Counted from the stretch's first letter, positions 8,126 through 17,448 are shown. The stretch is 64,000 nucleotides of DNA from an uncultured bacterium (GCA_903893315.1 CAITLU010000013.1:62001-126000), one strand, 5' to 3'. Program-made: numbers and translations. Notes: generated by a model not told the origin, from the letters alone.

Positions 8126-9699
8126 GCCCCCACGCGAAGTTCCTGCAACGAAAAACACTGTCCGAAGCACGCGCGTTGCTGCTCAACGGCGTTGCAAGCG
8201 TCGATGCCGAGGAACTCGAGGTCGGTGATGCCTGCGGCCGCGTAACTGCCGAAACACTCTTCGCCGTGCATCCCTCGCCGCACTATCGCGCTTCGGCGAT
8301 GGACGGGGTCGCCGTGCGCGCAGCGGACACGTTTGCCGCGTCGGCGCAGACACCGCTGCGATTGCCTTTGCTGGCGAGCGGACAGACTGGCGGCGAGCAG
8401 CAAGCAGCGGCCCAGCCATTCTGTCAGGCGGTCGATACCGGCAGCCCGCTCGCGACCTGGGCCGACGCGGTGCTGCGCATCGAAAACGTGACGATCAGCG
8501 ACGGTGTCTGCGTCGTGACGAGTCCGGTACCGCCGGGGCGCGACGTGCGGCGTGCAGGCGAAGACATCGACGCCGGCGCAGTCGTGGTACCGGCCGGCGC
8601 TCGGCTGACTCCCTATGATCTCGGCGCTCTGCTTGCGACCGGAACCTCGCGACTGCGCGTGAGGCAGAGGCCTCGCGTCGCGATAATCGCCACCGGCAGC
8701 GAAGTGGTCGAACCCGGCGGCACTGCCGCGCCTGGACAAGTCATAGAATACAACTCGCGAGTCATGGCCGCTCTCGTCACCGAGTGGGGAGGCCAACCTC
8801 AGCGTCTCGGCATCGTTGCCGACGACGAAGCATCGCTCGCCTCTACCATCGGCGCCGCGTGCCGATCCTTCGACGTGGTTTGCGTGATCGCGGGCAGTTC
8901 GGCGGGTCGCAAGGATCTGACGATTCCGGTTCTCGAAACCCTCGGTGAAGTGTTCGTCCACGGCGTCGACATCGCGCCGGGTCGCCCGGTGGCGCTGGCT
9001 CGCGTCGAAGCGACGCCGGTGGTGGCAGTGCCGGGCTATCCGGTCTCGGCCATCGTCGCCTGCGAGCAACTCCTGCAGCCGCTGATCGCGGCGCTGCTCG
9101 GCAGCGCGCAACTCGCGCCGCCCACTCTCGAAGCGTCTGTGCGGCGCAAGATCACTTCACGGCTGGGCATCGAAGAGTTTCGCCGCGTATGTCTTACGCG
9201 CGGCCCCTGCGGCTATGTGGTGGCACCGCTGCCCGGCGGCGCCGGTTCGATCAGCACGGTGGCGGACGCTCACGGCTGGCTGCGCATTCCGTTCAATCGC
9301 GAAGGTGTCGATGCCGGCTGCGACGTGACGATCGAACTGCTTGTCACCCGCGATGAAATAGATGCCGCCATGGTGGTGGCTGGCCATCCCTGCGGGGCGG
9401 GATACGAAATCGAGAGGCGGCTGCGCGCCCTCGATGCGCGTGCCCGCGTTCACTACCTGCGCCTCGGTAAACTCGATGCCGCCGCAGCGGTGGAGCGCGG
9501 CGAAGCACACCTGATGCTGGACGACGAGGATCCGCACCAAAGCGCCGACGACGACGCGAAGCCGCTGGTGAAACTAAGCGCGTGCGGCGCCGGCGCGTGG
9601 ACCACGGCGGCGGGATTGGAAGAGAACCCGGTACTCGGCGTGCTGCTCGAAGCGTCGATCCTCGAAGTCATCAAACCGGTCACCGCGACGCGGCGGTGA
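8122..9699 (+). CDS. second MoeA homologue fused to a short periplasmic-binding-protein-like tail
   Basis: A 525-residue protein starting at GTG 8122, which overlaps the stop of the first moeA (GTGA). Residues 1 to about 400 are a full MoeA: SAMDGVAVRAADTF, ATGSEVVEPGG, SSAGRKDL, VPGYPVSA. From about residue 405 the chain continues with a segment (IDAAMVVAGHPCGAGYEIER, then a helix and VERGEAHLMLDDEDPHQ) like the start of the PBP/LysR-type ligand domain that many MoeA homologues carry. In complete fusions, as I recall them, this domain runs over 200 residues; here only about 115 are left and the typical final part is missing. It may bind molybdate or sense it, or be decaying. Probably co-translated with the upstream moeA. 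Confidence 0.85.
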   Translation: MSPHAKFLQRKTLSEARALLLNGVASVDAEELEVGDACGRVTAETLFAVHPSPHYRASAMDGVAVRAADTFAASAQTPLRLPLLASGQTGGEQQAAAQPFCQAVDTGSPLATWADAVLRIENVTISDGVCVVTSPVPPGRDVRRAGEDIDAGAVVVPAGARLTPYDLGALLATGTSRLRVRQRPRVAIIATGSEVVEPGGTAAPGQVIEYNSRVMAALVTEWGGQPQRLGIVADDEASLASTIGAACRSFDVVCVIAGSSAGRKDLTIPVLETLGEVFVHGVDIAPGRPVALARVEATPVVAVPGYPVSAIVACEQLLQPLIAALLGSAQLAPPTLEASVRRKITSRLGIEEFRRVCLTRGPCGYVVAPLPGGAGSISTVADAHGWLRIPFNREGVDAGCDVTIELLVTRDEIDAAMVVAGHPCGAGYEIERRLRALDARARVHYLRLGKLDAAAAVERGEAHLMLDDEDPHQSADDDAKPLVKLSACGAGAWTTAAGLEENPVLGVLLEASILEVIKPVTATRR

Positions 9700-9761
9700 C
9701 TACAATGGATCGCCCTTGACGTTTCGACGTTCGCGCTGCCGGTGCGAACGTCGGCATTCAA

Positions 9762-10688
9762 TCACAGTGCTTCACGGAACCGCAGATAATCCTGGGCGCT
9801 GCGCTCCGGGACCTCCATCATCGGCAGGTGACCGATGTCCTTCAGGATCACCACCTGCGACTTCGCCAGCAGGCCGTGGAGCACTTCGGCGGTGCCGACG
9901 CTGAGAGCACGGTCCTTCTCGCCCCACACGATGAGCGACGGTGTTCCGAGGCCGCGGATCCGTTCTTCCACGGAGTCCCCGCGCAGCTGCTCGAATATCT
10001 TGGCTTCAAGCGGAGCGTTGGCGATCCTGGCCGCGGCCATCACGTTCAGGAAAGGAGCGGGAATGTAAGGCGGATCGCTCATCGCGAACTCGAACAGCCG
10101 CGCGAACTCCTGCGTGTTCCTCGCCATCAGCGGATTGCGCCCGGTCTTCTCGATGGTTTCGACGAGTTCGCTCTTCGGCCCGCTCCACACACCGCCGGGA
10201 TCGAGCAACCACAGGCTCTGGACTTCGCCCGGGTGTGCAGCCGCATAGCTGAGCGCGATGTGACCGCCCATGGAACTGCCGCCGAGATGGACCTTGCCGA
10301 TACCGATGGCCTGAGCGAACAGGCGCAGGCGCTCAGCCTGGGCGAGCGGTGAGTAATCGGCGTCCATTGGATGCGAAGACTCACCGAAGCCGATGTGGTC
10401 GGGAATGATCACGCGATAGCGCGGCGTGAGGTAGCGCGCGACGCGCGTGAAATTATCCTTGTCCGCACCGAAGCCGTGCAACAGCATCAGCGGCTCGCCG
10501 CTTCCGCCCTCGAGGTAAACGTAGTGGAGCCCGCCGGCGAGGTCGATTTCCTTTCGTACTAGGCCCGACCGGGCGCGCTCGGCATCGAGGGCCAGATGCA
10601 GCGCCGTCACGGGAGCAACGTGGACGAAGACGACCAGACCCACCAGGCCAATCAAGATTGCCGCGGCCAAAGCCTTGAAGATGCGCAT
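9762..10688 (-). CDS. alpha/beta hydrolase with N-terminal membrane anchor
   Basis: A 308-residue hydrolase. Residues about 7-27 are one hydrophobic segment (LAAAILIGLVGLVVFVHVAP) without a clear cleavage site, so it is probably a signal anchor facing the periplasm. The fold marks are LLHGFGADKDNF (oxyanion loop), the nucleophile elbow GGSSMGG, the acid in VWGEKD and the His in DIGHLPMMEVPE. Length and order match esterase/lipase-type members. The substrate is unknown. It is convergent with the tandem moeA genes, and its upstream region faces the tetR region. Confidence 0.88.
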   Translation of the reverse strand: MRIFKALAAAILIGLVGLVVFVHVAPVTALHLALDAERARSGLVRKEIDLAGGLHYVYLEGGSGEPLMLLHGFGADKDNFTRVARYLTPRYRVIIPDHIGFGESSHPMDADYSPLAQAERLRLFAQAIGIGKVHLGGSSMGGHIALSYAAAHPGEVQSLWLLDPGGVWSGPKSELVETIEKTGRNPLMARNTQEFARLFEFAMSDPPYIPAPFLNVMAAARIANAPLEAKIFEQLRGDSVEERIRGLGTPSLIVWGEKDRALSVGTAEVLHGLLAKSQVVILKDIGHLPMMEVPERSAQDYLRFREAL

Positions 10689-10945
10689 GGCCGAATACCT
10701 AGCCGCTTCGTTGCGCTATCGGAAATTGTCCGGAGAACCCGGCAGCGGCGACGGCTGCGCGTTCAGTTAACACACCTGCAAAGGCGCGGCCCGCTGCGCT
10801 CGCGTCGCAGCCGGCACCGGCGTCAGGTGCCGCGACGCCGTCAGCCCTTGCGACCTTCCGCAAGTGTTCGCGCCAGCGATCCCTTAACCAACGTCGCCGG
10901 AGCCATGAACCTCATGAGCCACCCGTCACGATGGCCCGCTGCGGT

Positions 10946-10975
10946 TTGACACCCGGCGCACAGCGGTAGTAAACA
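10946..10975 (+). promoter_or_regulatory. sigma-70-like promoter for tetR-hyuAB
   Basis: A perfect -35 box TTGACA (10946-10951) is followed after 18 nt by TAAACA (10970-10975). The predicted transcription start near 10982 falls inside the adjacent inverted repeat. Its position 33 nt before the chosen tetR start supports use as the promoter of the tetR-hyuA-hyuB group. Confidence 0.55.
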
Positions 10976-10978
10976 GCC

Positions 10979-10998
10979 AAGTCCCCATGCGGGGACTT
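10979..10998. promoter_or_regulatory. inverted repeat, candidate TetR operator
   Basis: An 8-bp perfect inverted repeat (AAGTCCCC, loop ATGC, GGGGACTT) overlaps the predicted transcription start of tetR. Position and size fit an autoregulatory operator for the TetR-type protein encoded next. A run of T follows, so an attenuator hairpin is the alternative. Confidence 0.5.
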
Positions 10999-11007
10999 TT
11001 ACCGCCG

Positions 11008-11697
11008 ATGATCAGGAACCGCGAAGCAACCACCGCACGCATCGTCGAAGCCGTCGGCCGCGTACTGGCCCGTGAGGGGTTTCGCGGTCTCAGCATGAGA
11101 GCCGTCGCGCGCGAGGCGGGCGTCGACAAGCGGCTTCTCTCGCGGTACTTCGGCGACCTCGATCGGCTGATCGCCGCCTACGCGGCAGGCAGCGATTTCT
11201 GGTGGACCGTGGACGAACTGGTCGGCGACCATCTGCCCGGCCCCGCCGAAAACACCTGGGCGGCCTGGCTGGTCCTGGCCGTGCAGCGGCACACGCGGGC
11301 TTTGCGCGAACGCGAACTGACCCAGGAAATCCTGGCCTGGGAGTTGATCGCGCCCAACGCGCTCACCGAAGAGCTTTCGGCCGTGCGCGAGCGTCGCGCC
11401 GCCGAACTGGTGCAGCGCATCCAGGCCAAACTGGGTACCGATGCGGACTTTTCCTGGCGCGCCATCGGCGCGCTGATGGCCGCCGCGACGACCTACCTGA
11501 TCGTGCGCGGCCACACCTGCGAATTCTATCTCGGCATCGACCTGCACGCCGAAGACTCATGGAAGCAGTTCGACCAGGCCATCGAAACCATCGCTCGAGG
11601 AGCAATCTCCGAGCCCGAACCGCGACTCGGCGCGAAAACCCGAACGGCGGCCGCCGTCTCGACCAACCCTGCATCGGCGAGCCGGCCGCGACGCTGA
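11008..11697 (+). CDS. TetR family transcriptional regulator
   Basis: A 229-residue repressor-type protein. The N-terminal helix-turn-helix is clear: ATTARIVEAVGRVLAREGF, then LSMRAVAREAGVDKRLLSRYF and the following GDLDRLI. The remaining residues form the helical ligand-binding domain with no recognisable ligand signature; the C-terminus is Ala/Arg-rich and probably disordered. ATG 11008 is preferred over ATG 10987, because the latter lies inside the inverted repeat near the predicted transcription start. It is followed 17 nt later by hyuA, so it probably controls the hydantoinase operon and itself. Confidence 0.88.
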   Translation: MIRNREATTARIVEAVGRVLAREGFRGLSMRAVAREAGVDKRLLSRYFGDLDRLIAAYAAGSDFWWTVDELVGDHLPGPAENTWAAWLVLAVQRHTRALRERELTQEILAWELIAPNALTEELSAVRERRAAELVQRIQAKLGTDADFSWRAIGALMAAATTYLIVRGHTCEFYLGIDLHAEDSWKQFDQAIETIARGAISEPEPRLGAKTRTAAAVSTNPASASRPRR

Positions 11698-11714
11698 ACT
11701 GAAGAGGAGTCTAA

Positions 11715-13784
11715 ATGGAACGCTACGGCATCGGTATCGACGTAGGCGGAACCTTCATCGACGTGGTTGTAGCGGGTTCGGCAGGACCCCGTTACTGCAA
11801 GGTTCCCACCACCGCGGGAGTCCAGGCCGAGGGTATCAGGAACGGCATCGCGCGCGCGGCCGAATCCATGGGGCTTAAACTCGGCGAATTGCTCGAACGT
11901 ACCGATCGCATCGTCCACGGCACCACCGTCGCCACTAACATGATGCTGGAAGGCAACGGGGCGCGGGTCGGAATGCTGACCACGGCCGGCTTCCGCGACG
12001 AATTGGAGTACCGGCGTGGGTTGAAGGAATCGGTCTACGATCCTACGTTGCCGCCGCCGCGGCCTCTGGTGCTGCGCCGCCATAGACTCACTGTCGCGGA
12101 ACGGATTGACGCGCGCGGCAACGTTGTCGAGCCGCTCGACGAGAACGCGGTTCGCGAACGCGTTCGTGAACTAAGGAGCGCCGGATGTGAATCGCTGGCG
12201 ATCGGTTTCCTGTTCAGCTTCCTCGACTCCGGCCATGAACGCCGCGCCGCCGAAATCGCGGCCGAGGAGTGGCCCGGCGTGTATATGTCGGTGTCGAGCG
12301 AGGTGCTGCCGCAGGTGCGCGAGTACGAACGGTTCAGTACCACCGCCGTCAACGCCTACGTCGGGCCGGGCACCGCTAGTTATCTGGAACGGCTCGAACG
12401 CGAACTCGCCGAGGCCGGTTTTGCCGGCGAATTTCTCGTCATCTTGAGCAACGGCGGCGTCATCGACGGACATTTCGCCGGACGCCGCGCCGCCTCACTA
12501 CTGCTGTCGGGACCGGCCGGTGGCGTGCTCGCCGCCACCGAGTTGGTAGCAGCCCGCAGCAAACACAGAAACCTGATCACCATCGACATGGGCGGCACCA
12601 GCTACGACGTCTGCCTGATCGCCGACGGTACTCCGCGCGTGACCTCGGATACCTACATCGCCCGCCACGCGGTCGCGCTGCCGATGTTCGGCATCCACAC
12701 CATCGGAGCCGGCGGCGGCAGCATCGCACGCCTGGACGCCGCGCTGGGACTGCACGTGGGGCCGGCCAGTGCCGGCGCTGTTCCAGGCCCGGTCTGTTAC
12801 GGACGTGGCGGCTGCGAACCCACCGTCACCGACGCCAACCTGGTGCTCGGCTATCTCGACCCGCACGCAACTTTCGGTGGCAGCGTCACGCTCGATATCG
12901 AAGCGTCTAGAAATGCGATCCGCAGGCGCATCGCCGAACCTCTCGACATGGAACTCGAAGAGGCCGCCTACGGCATCCTTCGTGTGGTCAACACACAGAT
13001 GACCAACGGGATCCGCGTCGTCAGCGTCCAGCAGGGACACGATCCTCGCGACTTCGTACTGGTGGCCTTCGGCGGCAACGGCGCGGTGCACGCCGGACGC
13101 CAGGCCGAAGACCTCGACATCACCACCGTGCTGGTTCCGCGCATGGCGGGGGCCTTTTCTGCTTACGGCGGACTGTTCGCTGACGCGCGAGTCGACCATC
13201 TTGCAACCTGGGTCGGACGCTGCGACACCGCCGACGGAACCGAACTCACCAAGGCCTTCGCAGGTCTGTGCGAGAAGGGAGCCTCGGTGCTGCGTTCCGG
13301 AGGCGAAGTGCTGAACGAAGCCTGGCTGGCCTGCCACTATGCCGGACAGACCTCCGAGATATGGATCCCGATTGATCTCCACGCCGCCAACATCGGCGCC
13401 GACGTGCTGGCCGCTGCCGCCGAACGGTTCCACCGCGCACACGAGCAGGAACGCTCCTTCGCAAAGCGCAACGAGCCGGTGCACATCATCGGGCTGAAGG
13501 TCGTCAGCCTGCGTCCCGGCAAGCGGCCGCAGCTGAGCGTCGAATCTGCCTCCTCGGATTCACAGCCGCAGCCGGCCGGCCACCGCAACGTCTACTTCGA
13601 CAACGAACTCGGCTGGACCAGCACCGCAATCTACCGCAGCGCCGGCCTTGTTGCCGGAGCCGCGCTCGAAGGTCCGGCCATCGTCGAAGAACCCGACACG
13701 ACCATCGTCGTCTATCCCGGCTGGCGCTGCCGCCTGGACGGGTACGGCATGTACCACCTGACCCGCAACGGAGACGCGCGATGA
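11715..13784 (+). CDS. hyuA: hydantoinase/oxoprolinase subunit A
   Basis: A 689-residue ATP-dependent amidohydrolase subunit of the hydantoinase A/acetone carboxylase beta/5-oxoprolinase family. It has the actin-like phosphate loop GIDVGGTFIDVVV at the N-terminus, VHGTTVATNMMLEG, LLSGPAGGVLAA, the second ATP loop ITIDMGGTSYDVCLI, and GAGGGSIA. A good ribosome site (AGAGGAG) precedes the ATG. The stop overlaps the start of hyuB (ATGA), so the two subunits are translationally coupled. Possible substrates include N-methylhydantoin, other cyclic imides and oxoproline; nothing in the sequence picks one. Confidence 0.9.
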   Translation: MERYGIGIDVGGTFIDVVVAGSAGPRYCKVPTTAGVQAEGIRNGIARAAESMGLKLGELLERTDRIVHGTTVATNMMLEGNGARVGMLTTAGFRDELEYRRGLKESVYDPTLPPPRPLVLRRHRLTVAERIDARGNVVEPLDENAVRERVRELRSAGCESLAIGFLFSFLDSGHERRAAEIAAEEWPGVYMSVSSEVLPQVREYERFSTTAVNAYVGPGTASYLERLERELAEAGFAGEFLVILSNGGVIDGHFAGRRAASLLLSGPAGGVLAATELVAARSKHRNLITIDMGGTSYDVCLIADGTPRVTSDTYIARHAVALPMFGIHTIGAGGGSIARLDAALGLHVGPASAGAVPGPVCYGRGGCEPTVTDANLVLGYLDPHATFGGSVTLDIEASRNAIRRRIAEPLDMELEEAAYGILRVVNTQMTNGIRVVSVQQGHDPRDFVLVAFGGNGAVHAGRQAEDLDITTVLVPRMAGAFSAYGGLFADARVDHLATWVGRCDTADGTELTKAFAGLCEKGASVLRSGGEVLNEAWLACHYAGQTSEIWIPIDLHAANIGADVLAAAAERFHRAHEQERSFAKRNEPVHIIGLKVVSLRPGKRPQLSVESASSDSQPQPAGHRNVYFDNELGWTSTAIYRSAGLVAGAALEGPAIVEEPDTTIVVYPGWRCRLDGYGMYHLTRNGDAR

Positions 13785-15553
13785 AACAACAAGCCGGCAA
13801 GCCGGGAGGCACTCCCGACGCCATCACAGTAGAGGTGATCCGCGGTTTTCTGGAAACCGTATGCGACGAGATGTCGCTGACGATGAAACGAACCGCCGTC
13901 ACGCCGATCTTCAGCGAGTCCTCGGATTACTCCTGCGCGGTGATGGACGGCCGCTCGCGTCTGATCGCACAGGCTCTGCGTACCGCCTCCCTGCCGGTAC
14001 ACATGGGCGCGATGAAGTTCTCGGTAGAAGGCGTGCTCAGAGACTTCGAAGGCGACATCCACGACGGAGACATCTTCCTGGTCAACGACCCTTACCACGG
14101 CGGCTCGCACATTCCCGACCTGACGATGGTGATGCCGGTACACTTCGAAGGCGACCTGGTGCTGTTTCCTGCCGTGCGCGCGCACCAGATGGACACCGGC
14201 GCGATGACACCGGGCTCCTACTCACCCACCGCGACCGATATCTGGCAGGAGGGCATGAGGCTGCCTCCGATCCGCATCTGCGACGGCGGGCGCCTGCGCG
14301 AAGACCTCGTGCGCATGCTCGAACTCAACACACGGCTTCCCACTTTCCGCGGTGATCTGATGGCGATGCTGGCGGCGTGCCGGGTCGGAGCGCGCAGGAT
14401 CCACGAACTGCTCTCCAAGTACGGAGTCGGCACAGTGCGCTCGGCCTGCGACGAAGCAATCGCGCGCGGCGTGCGACGCATCCGTGCCACGGTGGCGGCA
14501 TGGCCCGACGGCGACTACGTCGGAGAGGCTTTTCTTGACCACGACGGCATGGGCACCACCGACATCAACGTCCGCTGTACGCTGCGTATCCGCGGCGATC
14601 AGCTGTGCGTCGACCTGACCGGCTCGCACACGCAAGTCGCGAGCTACGTGAACAGTTCCAAGGCCAACAGTTACTCCAACGTCTATCTTGGCGTGGCGAC
14701 GATGATGGATCCTGAGATCCCCAAGAACGAGGCCTTCTTCGAGGCCGTCGAAATCGTGCTGCCCTCACACTCGGTGGTCAACGCCGATCCTCCGGCACCG
14801 GTGACGGCGTGTACGCTCAACATCGGCGGCGAGATCGCCGAAGCCGTCGCCTACGCCTTCGAGGCAATCGAACCCGAGCGCGTCTACCCGCAGACGCTGA
14901 AGATCGGCGCGCTCATCATGGCCTTCGGTATGCATCCCGACACCGGAGAACTTTACCTGGATGCCAACATCGACAGCACCGCCGGCTGGTCGAGTGCCAT
15001 GCACGGCATGGACGGCTGGGGCGGGTTGCCCAATCACTACGGCATGTCGACCTTGGCCAACGCCGAGATCGTCGAGATGCGCTTCCCCTACCGCGTGGCC
15101 GAGCGCGAGCTGGCGCCCGACACCGGCGGGCCGGGGCGCTGGCGCGGCTGCTGCGGATCGCGCGGCGTCAAGCGCGTGCTGGCACCGATGCTGCTGAACT
15201 TCTCGGCGATCGGGCGCCGCTGGCCGGTGCGCGGTATCGCCGGCGGCCGCAATGGAGCGCCCAACTGCTGGACGATGGATTGGGGAACGCCCGAAGCGCG
15301 CGAAGCCACCGGCCTCGGATACATGGTGCCGCTGTCACCCGACACCAACTGGTGTTTCCAACTCGGCGGCGGAGGCGGGTGGGGCGATCCACTCGACCGC
15401 GATCCGGCGGCGGTGCTCGAGGACGTGCTCGACGGTTACGTCAGCCTTCGCGGCGCCAAAGCCGACTACGGCGTGGTGCTCGCCGAAGACGGCCGCAGCA
15501 TCGACGACGACGCCACTTCGGCCGAGCGCAAGGCAAGGCGCGCCGGCGCCTGA
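13781..15553 (+). CDS. hyuB: hydantoinase/oxoprolinase subunit B
   Basis: A 590-residue partner of hyuA. Family marks are VEVIRGFLETVCDEMSLTMKR at the N-terminus, the FLVNDPYHGGSHIPD segment with conserved Asp/His, AHQMDTG, and the Gly-rich end LGGGGGWGDPLDRDP. Length is close to the usual 550-600. The start ATG overlaps the hyuA stop by 4 nt. No permease or racemase gene follows. A GC-rich hairpin 14 nt after the stop may end the transcript. Confidence 0.9.
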   Translation: MKQQAGKPGGTPDAITVEVIRGFLETVCDEMSLTMKRTAVTPIFSESSDYSCAVMDGRSRLIAQALRTASLPVHMGAMKFSVEGVLRDFEGDIHDGDIFLVNDPYHGGSHIPDLTMVMPVHFEGDLVLFPAVRAHQMDTGAMTPGSYSPTATDIWQEGMRLPPIRICDGGRLREDLVRMLELNTRLPTFRGDLMAMLAACRVGARRIHELLSKYGVGTVRSACDEAIARGVRRIRATVAAWPDGDYVGEAFLDHDGMGTTDINVRCTLRIRGDQLCVDLTGSHTQVASYVNSSKANSYSNVYLGVATMMDPEIPKNEAFFEAVEIVLPSHSVVNADPPAPVTACTLNIGGEIAEAVAYAFEAIEPERVYPQTLKIGALIMAFGMHPDTGELYLDANIDSTAGWSSAMHGMDGWGGLPNHYGMSTLANAEIVEMRFPYRVAERELAPDTGGPGRWRGCCGSRGVKRVLAPMLLNFSAIGRRWPVRGIAGGRNGAPNCWTMDWGTPEAREATGLGYMVPLSPDTNWCFQLGGGGGWGDPLDRDPAAVLEDVLDGYVSLRGAKADYGVVLAEDGRSIDDDATSAERKARRAGA

Positions 15554-15567
15554 CCGCCGCACCACAT

Positions 15568-15618
15568 GGCGCCGCCCGAAGAAGTACAGCCGAGCGGCCG
15601 ACAACGTCGGGCGGCGCC
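15568..15618. terminator. GC-rich hairpin after hyuB
   Basis: A perfect 12-bp inverted repeat (GGCGCCGCCCGA at 15568-15579, and its complement at 15607-15618) surrounds a 27-nt loop. There is no U-tract, so it is not a classical intrinsic terminator; it could aid Rho-dependent termination or regulate the protease gene that starts 40 nt later. Confidence 0.4.
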
Positions 15619-15657
15619 GATACTGTCCTAGCAATCGCGCCGTGCTACAGGATGCGC

Positions 15658-17448
15658 ATGGTGTTCTCCGGTCTGCCCCGAACCTATACGCGAACCGCCG
15701 CCGCGCTGCTCGCCTCGGTGCTGGCCGTCTGCGCCGGCACGGCCTCTGCGGGACAGCGCATCGTCAACGGTCTGGAAACCCAGGCCTACCCGACTACGGG
15801 TGCCCTGCTTCACCACGCCCTCGCTGCCATCACCTCGGTCAACGCCGCCGCCTATTGCACCGGCACCTTGATCGGATGCCACACCTTCCTTACCGCCGCC
15901 CACTGCGCCGGTGATCCGTACGCAAACCACTACTGGGTCTATCTGCAGCACGGCGGCATATACGAAGTCACATCGGTAGTGATGAATCCGGACTACGACC
16001 CACATAAATCCGGCAACGACATCGCAATCGTCACACTCGCCCGCGACGTCGTAGGAATTGCACCGACACCGATCAACAGCACCCACGACCTCGCAGCACT
16101 GGGAGTCGGCTACGCCGGAGTCATAGCTGGATTCGGACAAACCTCGGGCAGCGGCGGAGACTACGGCATCAAACGTTACGGAGCGGTAACCACCGCCGAC
16201 TGTAACCCCGCGGAGACAGGCGGCGATGGCAATGACCACCTGGTGTGCTGGGATTTCACCAATCCTATCGGGCTGCCCGGCAGCGACTCCAACACTTGCA
16301 ACGGAGACTCCGGCGGACCGCTGTTCATAGACTTCGGATCCGGCCCCGAAGTGGTCGGCGCAACCTCGGCCGGAATCTCGGGGAGTTGTCTTCCCACCGA
16401 CCATAGCTGGGACGCGAGCGTCTACTTCAATTCAGCCTTCATCCAAAGCCAGTTGGCCGGTGATTCGACGTCCGCGTGCGGCTCGGCGCTGCCGGTCGGA
16501 GACGCTTCGGCAACGGTGCTGGCCGATTCCGGCACGCTCAACGGCATCAACACCGAAGACACGTACACGATCAGCATCACCGGACTCCCCGCACTCGCGC
16601 GCTTCACGATGAACGGCAAGGACAACAAGACTTTTCACACCGCCTTCTACGTTAAGCAGGGCATCGGTCCCGCCGGACCGGCCAACTACGACTGCAAGAG
16701 CGACGGCGGCGCCGTCTACGGCGGGTGCGAATTCACCAACCCCGTCGGCGGTCCTTGGTCGGTAACGGTCAGCCGCTACACAGGAGCCGGCAACTACCAG
16801 ATGACCACCACGCTGCTCGCCTCGCCGGCGCCCGTATGCGGAAACGGGGTTACCGAAAGCGCAGAGCAATGCGATCGGGCCGACCTCGGCAGTTGCGTCA
16901 GCGGTCCGTGCAACGCCGACTGCACATGCCCGGCGCCGGTCTGCGGCAACAACATCGTCGAAAGCTCGGAGCAGTGCGACGGCAGTGCGGACGCGGCTTG
17001 CCCCGGCACCTGCGGTCCCGCGTGCCTGTGCGCCGCCGCCTGCTCGAACGGCGATCTGAAGTCGATCGCGATCAAGTCGACACCCTCGAAGTTAGTCTAC
17101 AGGGCTGCCTTGCTCGATCCGACGTCGGCCTACGCCGACCTGGATCCGCGCAGCGGCTTCGCTCTCGAAATCGGCGACGGCATACACACTGTCAACGTAG
17201 CGATCCCGGCGGCCGATCATGGTTGGTACCGCTCCAGCGCCACGCGCGGCCGCTTTTTCTGGAGGGGAAACGGATCGATAGACGGCCTGTTCCAGGCGCG
17301 GTTCCAACGCAGGCGCGAGCTGTCGGGCGACTCATGGAGCGTGCTGTTCAAAGGACGCACCGTGACCGGCGCCGGCAGCCTCGACACCAGCGCGACTCTC
17401 GACACCACACTCACGGTCGGCGACACCTGCCACTCCGAACTCTGGTAA
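15658..17448 (+). CDS. secreted trypsin-like serine protease with DUF4215-type Cys-rich tail
   Basis: A 596-residue exported S1-family protease. I start it at ATG 15658, preceded by AGGA. Residues 1-31 form a signal peptide (cut after GTASA), and the tiny propeptide GQR leads to the activation site R34/IVNG. The triad is H82 (LTAAHC), D121 (GNDIAIVTL) and S218 (NGDSGGPL). The residue equivalent to chymotrypsin 189 is Asn212 rather than Asp, so trypsin-like Lys/Arg preference is not expected. After the protease come a beta domain (about 275-385), two DUF4215-like repeats (CGNGVTESAEQCD, CGNNIVESSEQCD; about 390-460) and a C-terminal domain of unknown type. The Cys repeats link it to the other exported proteins of this window. 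Confidence 0.88.
   Translation: MVFSGLPRTYTRTAAALLASVLAVCAGTASAGQRIVNGLETQAYPTTGALLHHALAAITSVNAAAYCTGTLIGCHTFLTAAHCAGDPYANHYWVYLQHGGIYEVTSVVMNPDYDPHKSGNDIAIVTLARDVVGIAPTPINSTHDLAALGVGYAGVIAGFGQTSGSGGDYGIKRYGAVTTADCNPAETGGDGNDHLVCWDFTNPIGLPGSDSNTCNGDSGGPLFIDFGSGPEVVGATSAGISGSCLPTDHSWDASVYFNSAFIQSQLAGDSTSACGSALPVGDASATVLADSGTLNGINTEDTYTISITGLPALARFTMNGKDNKTFHTAFYVKQGIGPAGPANYDCKSDGGAVYGGCEFTNPVGGPWSVTVSRYTGAGNYQMTTTLLASPAPVCGNGVTESAEQCDRADLGSCVSGPCNADCTCPAPVCGNNIVESSEQCDGSADAACPGTCGPACLCAAACSNGDLKSIAIKSTPSKLVYRAALLDPTSAYADLDPRSGFALEIGDGIHTVNVAIPAADHGWYRSSATRGRFFWRGNGSIDGLFQARFQRRRELSGDSWSVLFKGRTVTGAGSLDTSATLDTTLTVGDTCHSELW

Larger units (their letters stand above)
10689..11007. other. 319-nt intergenic region between hydrolase and tetR
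   Basis: No convincing coding frame is present. The left part is GC-rich and shows no clear motif. The right 60 nt hold a sigma-70-like promoter and an inverted repeat, listed separately, directed at tetR. The promoter of the minus-strand hydrolase must also lie here, but I could not pick a convincing pair of boxes for it. Confidence 0.6.

Noticed and set aside
9697-9780. Read-through of the TGA ending the second moeA as selenocysteine
   Set aside because: The frame after TGA is short, shows no family similarity, and runs into the convergent hydrolase gene; no SECIS-like hairpin was noticed.
14809-15657. Extending the trypsin-like gene upstream through hyuB
   Set aside because: The upstream reading is an Arg-rich shadow of hyuB; a signal peptide begins at 15658.
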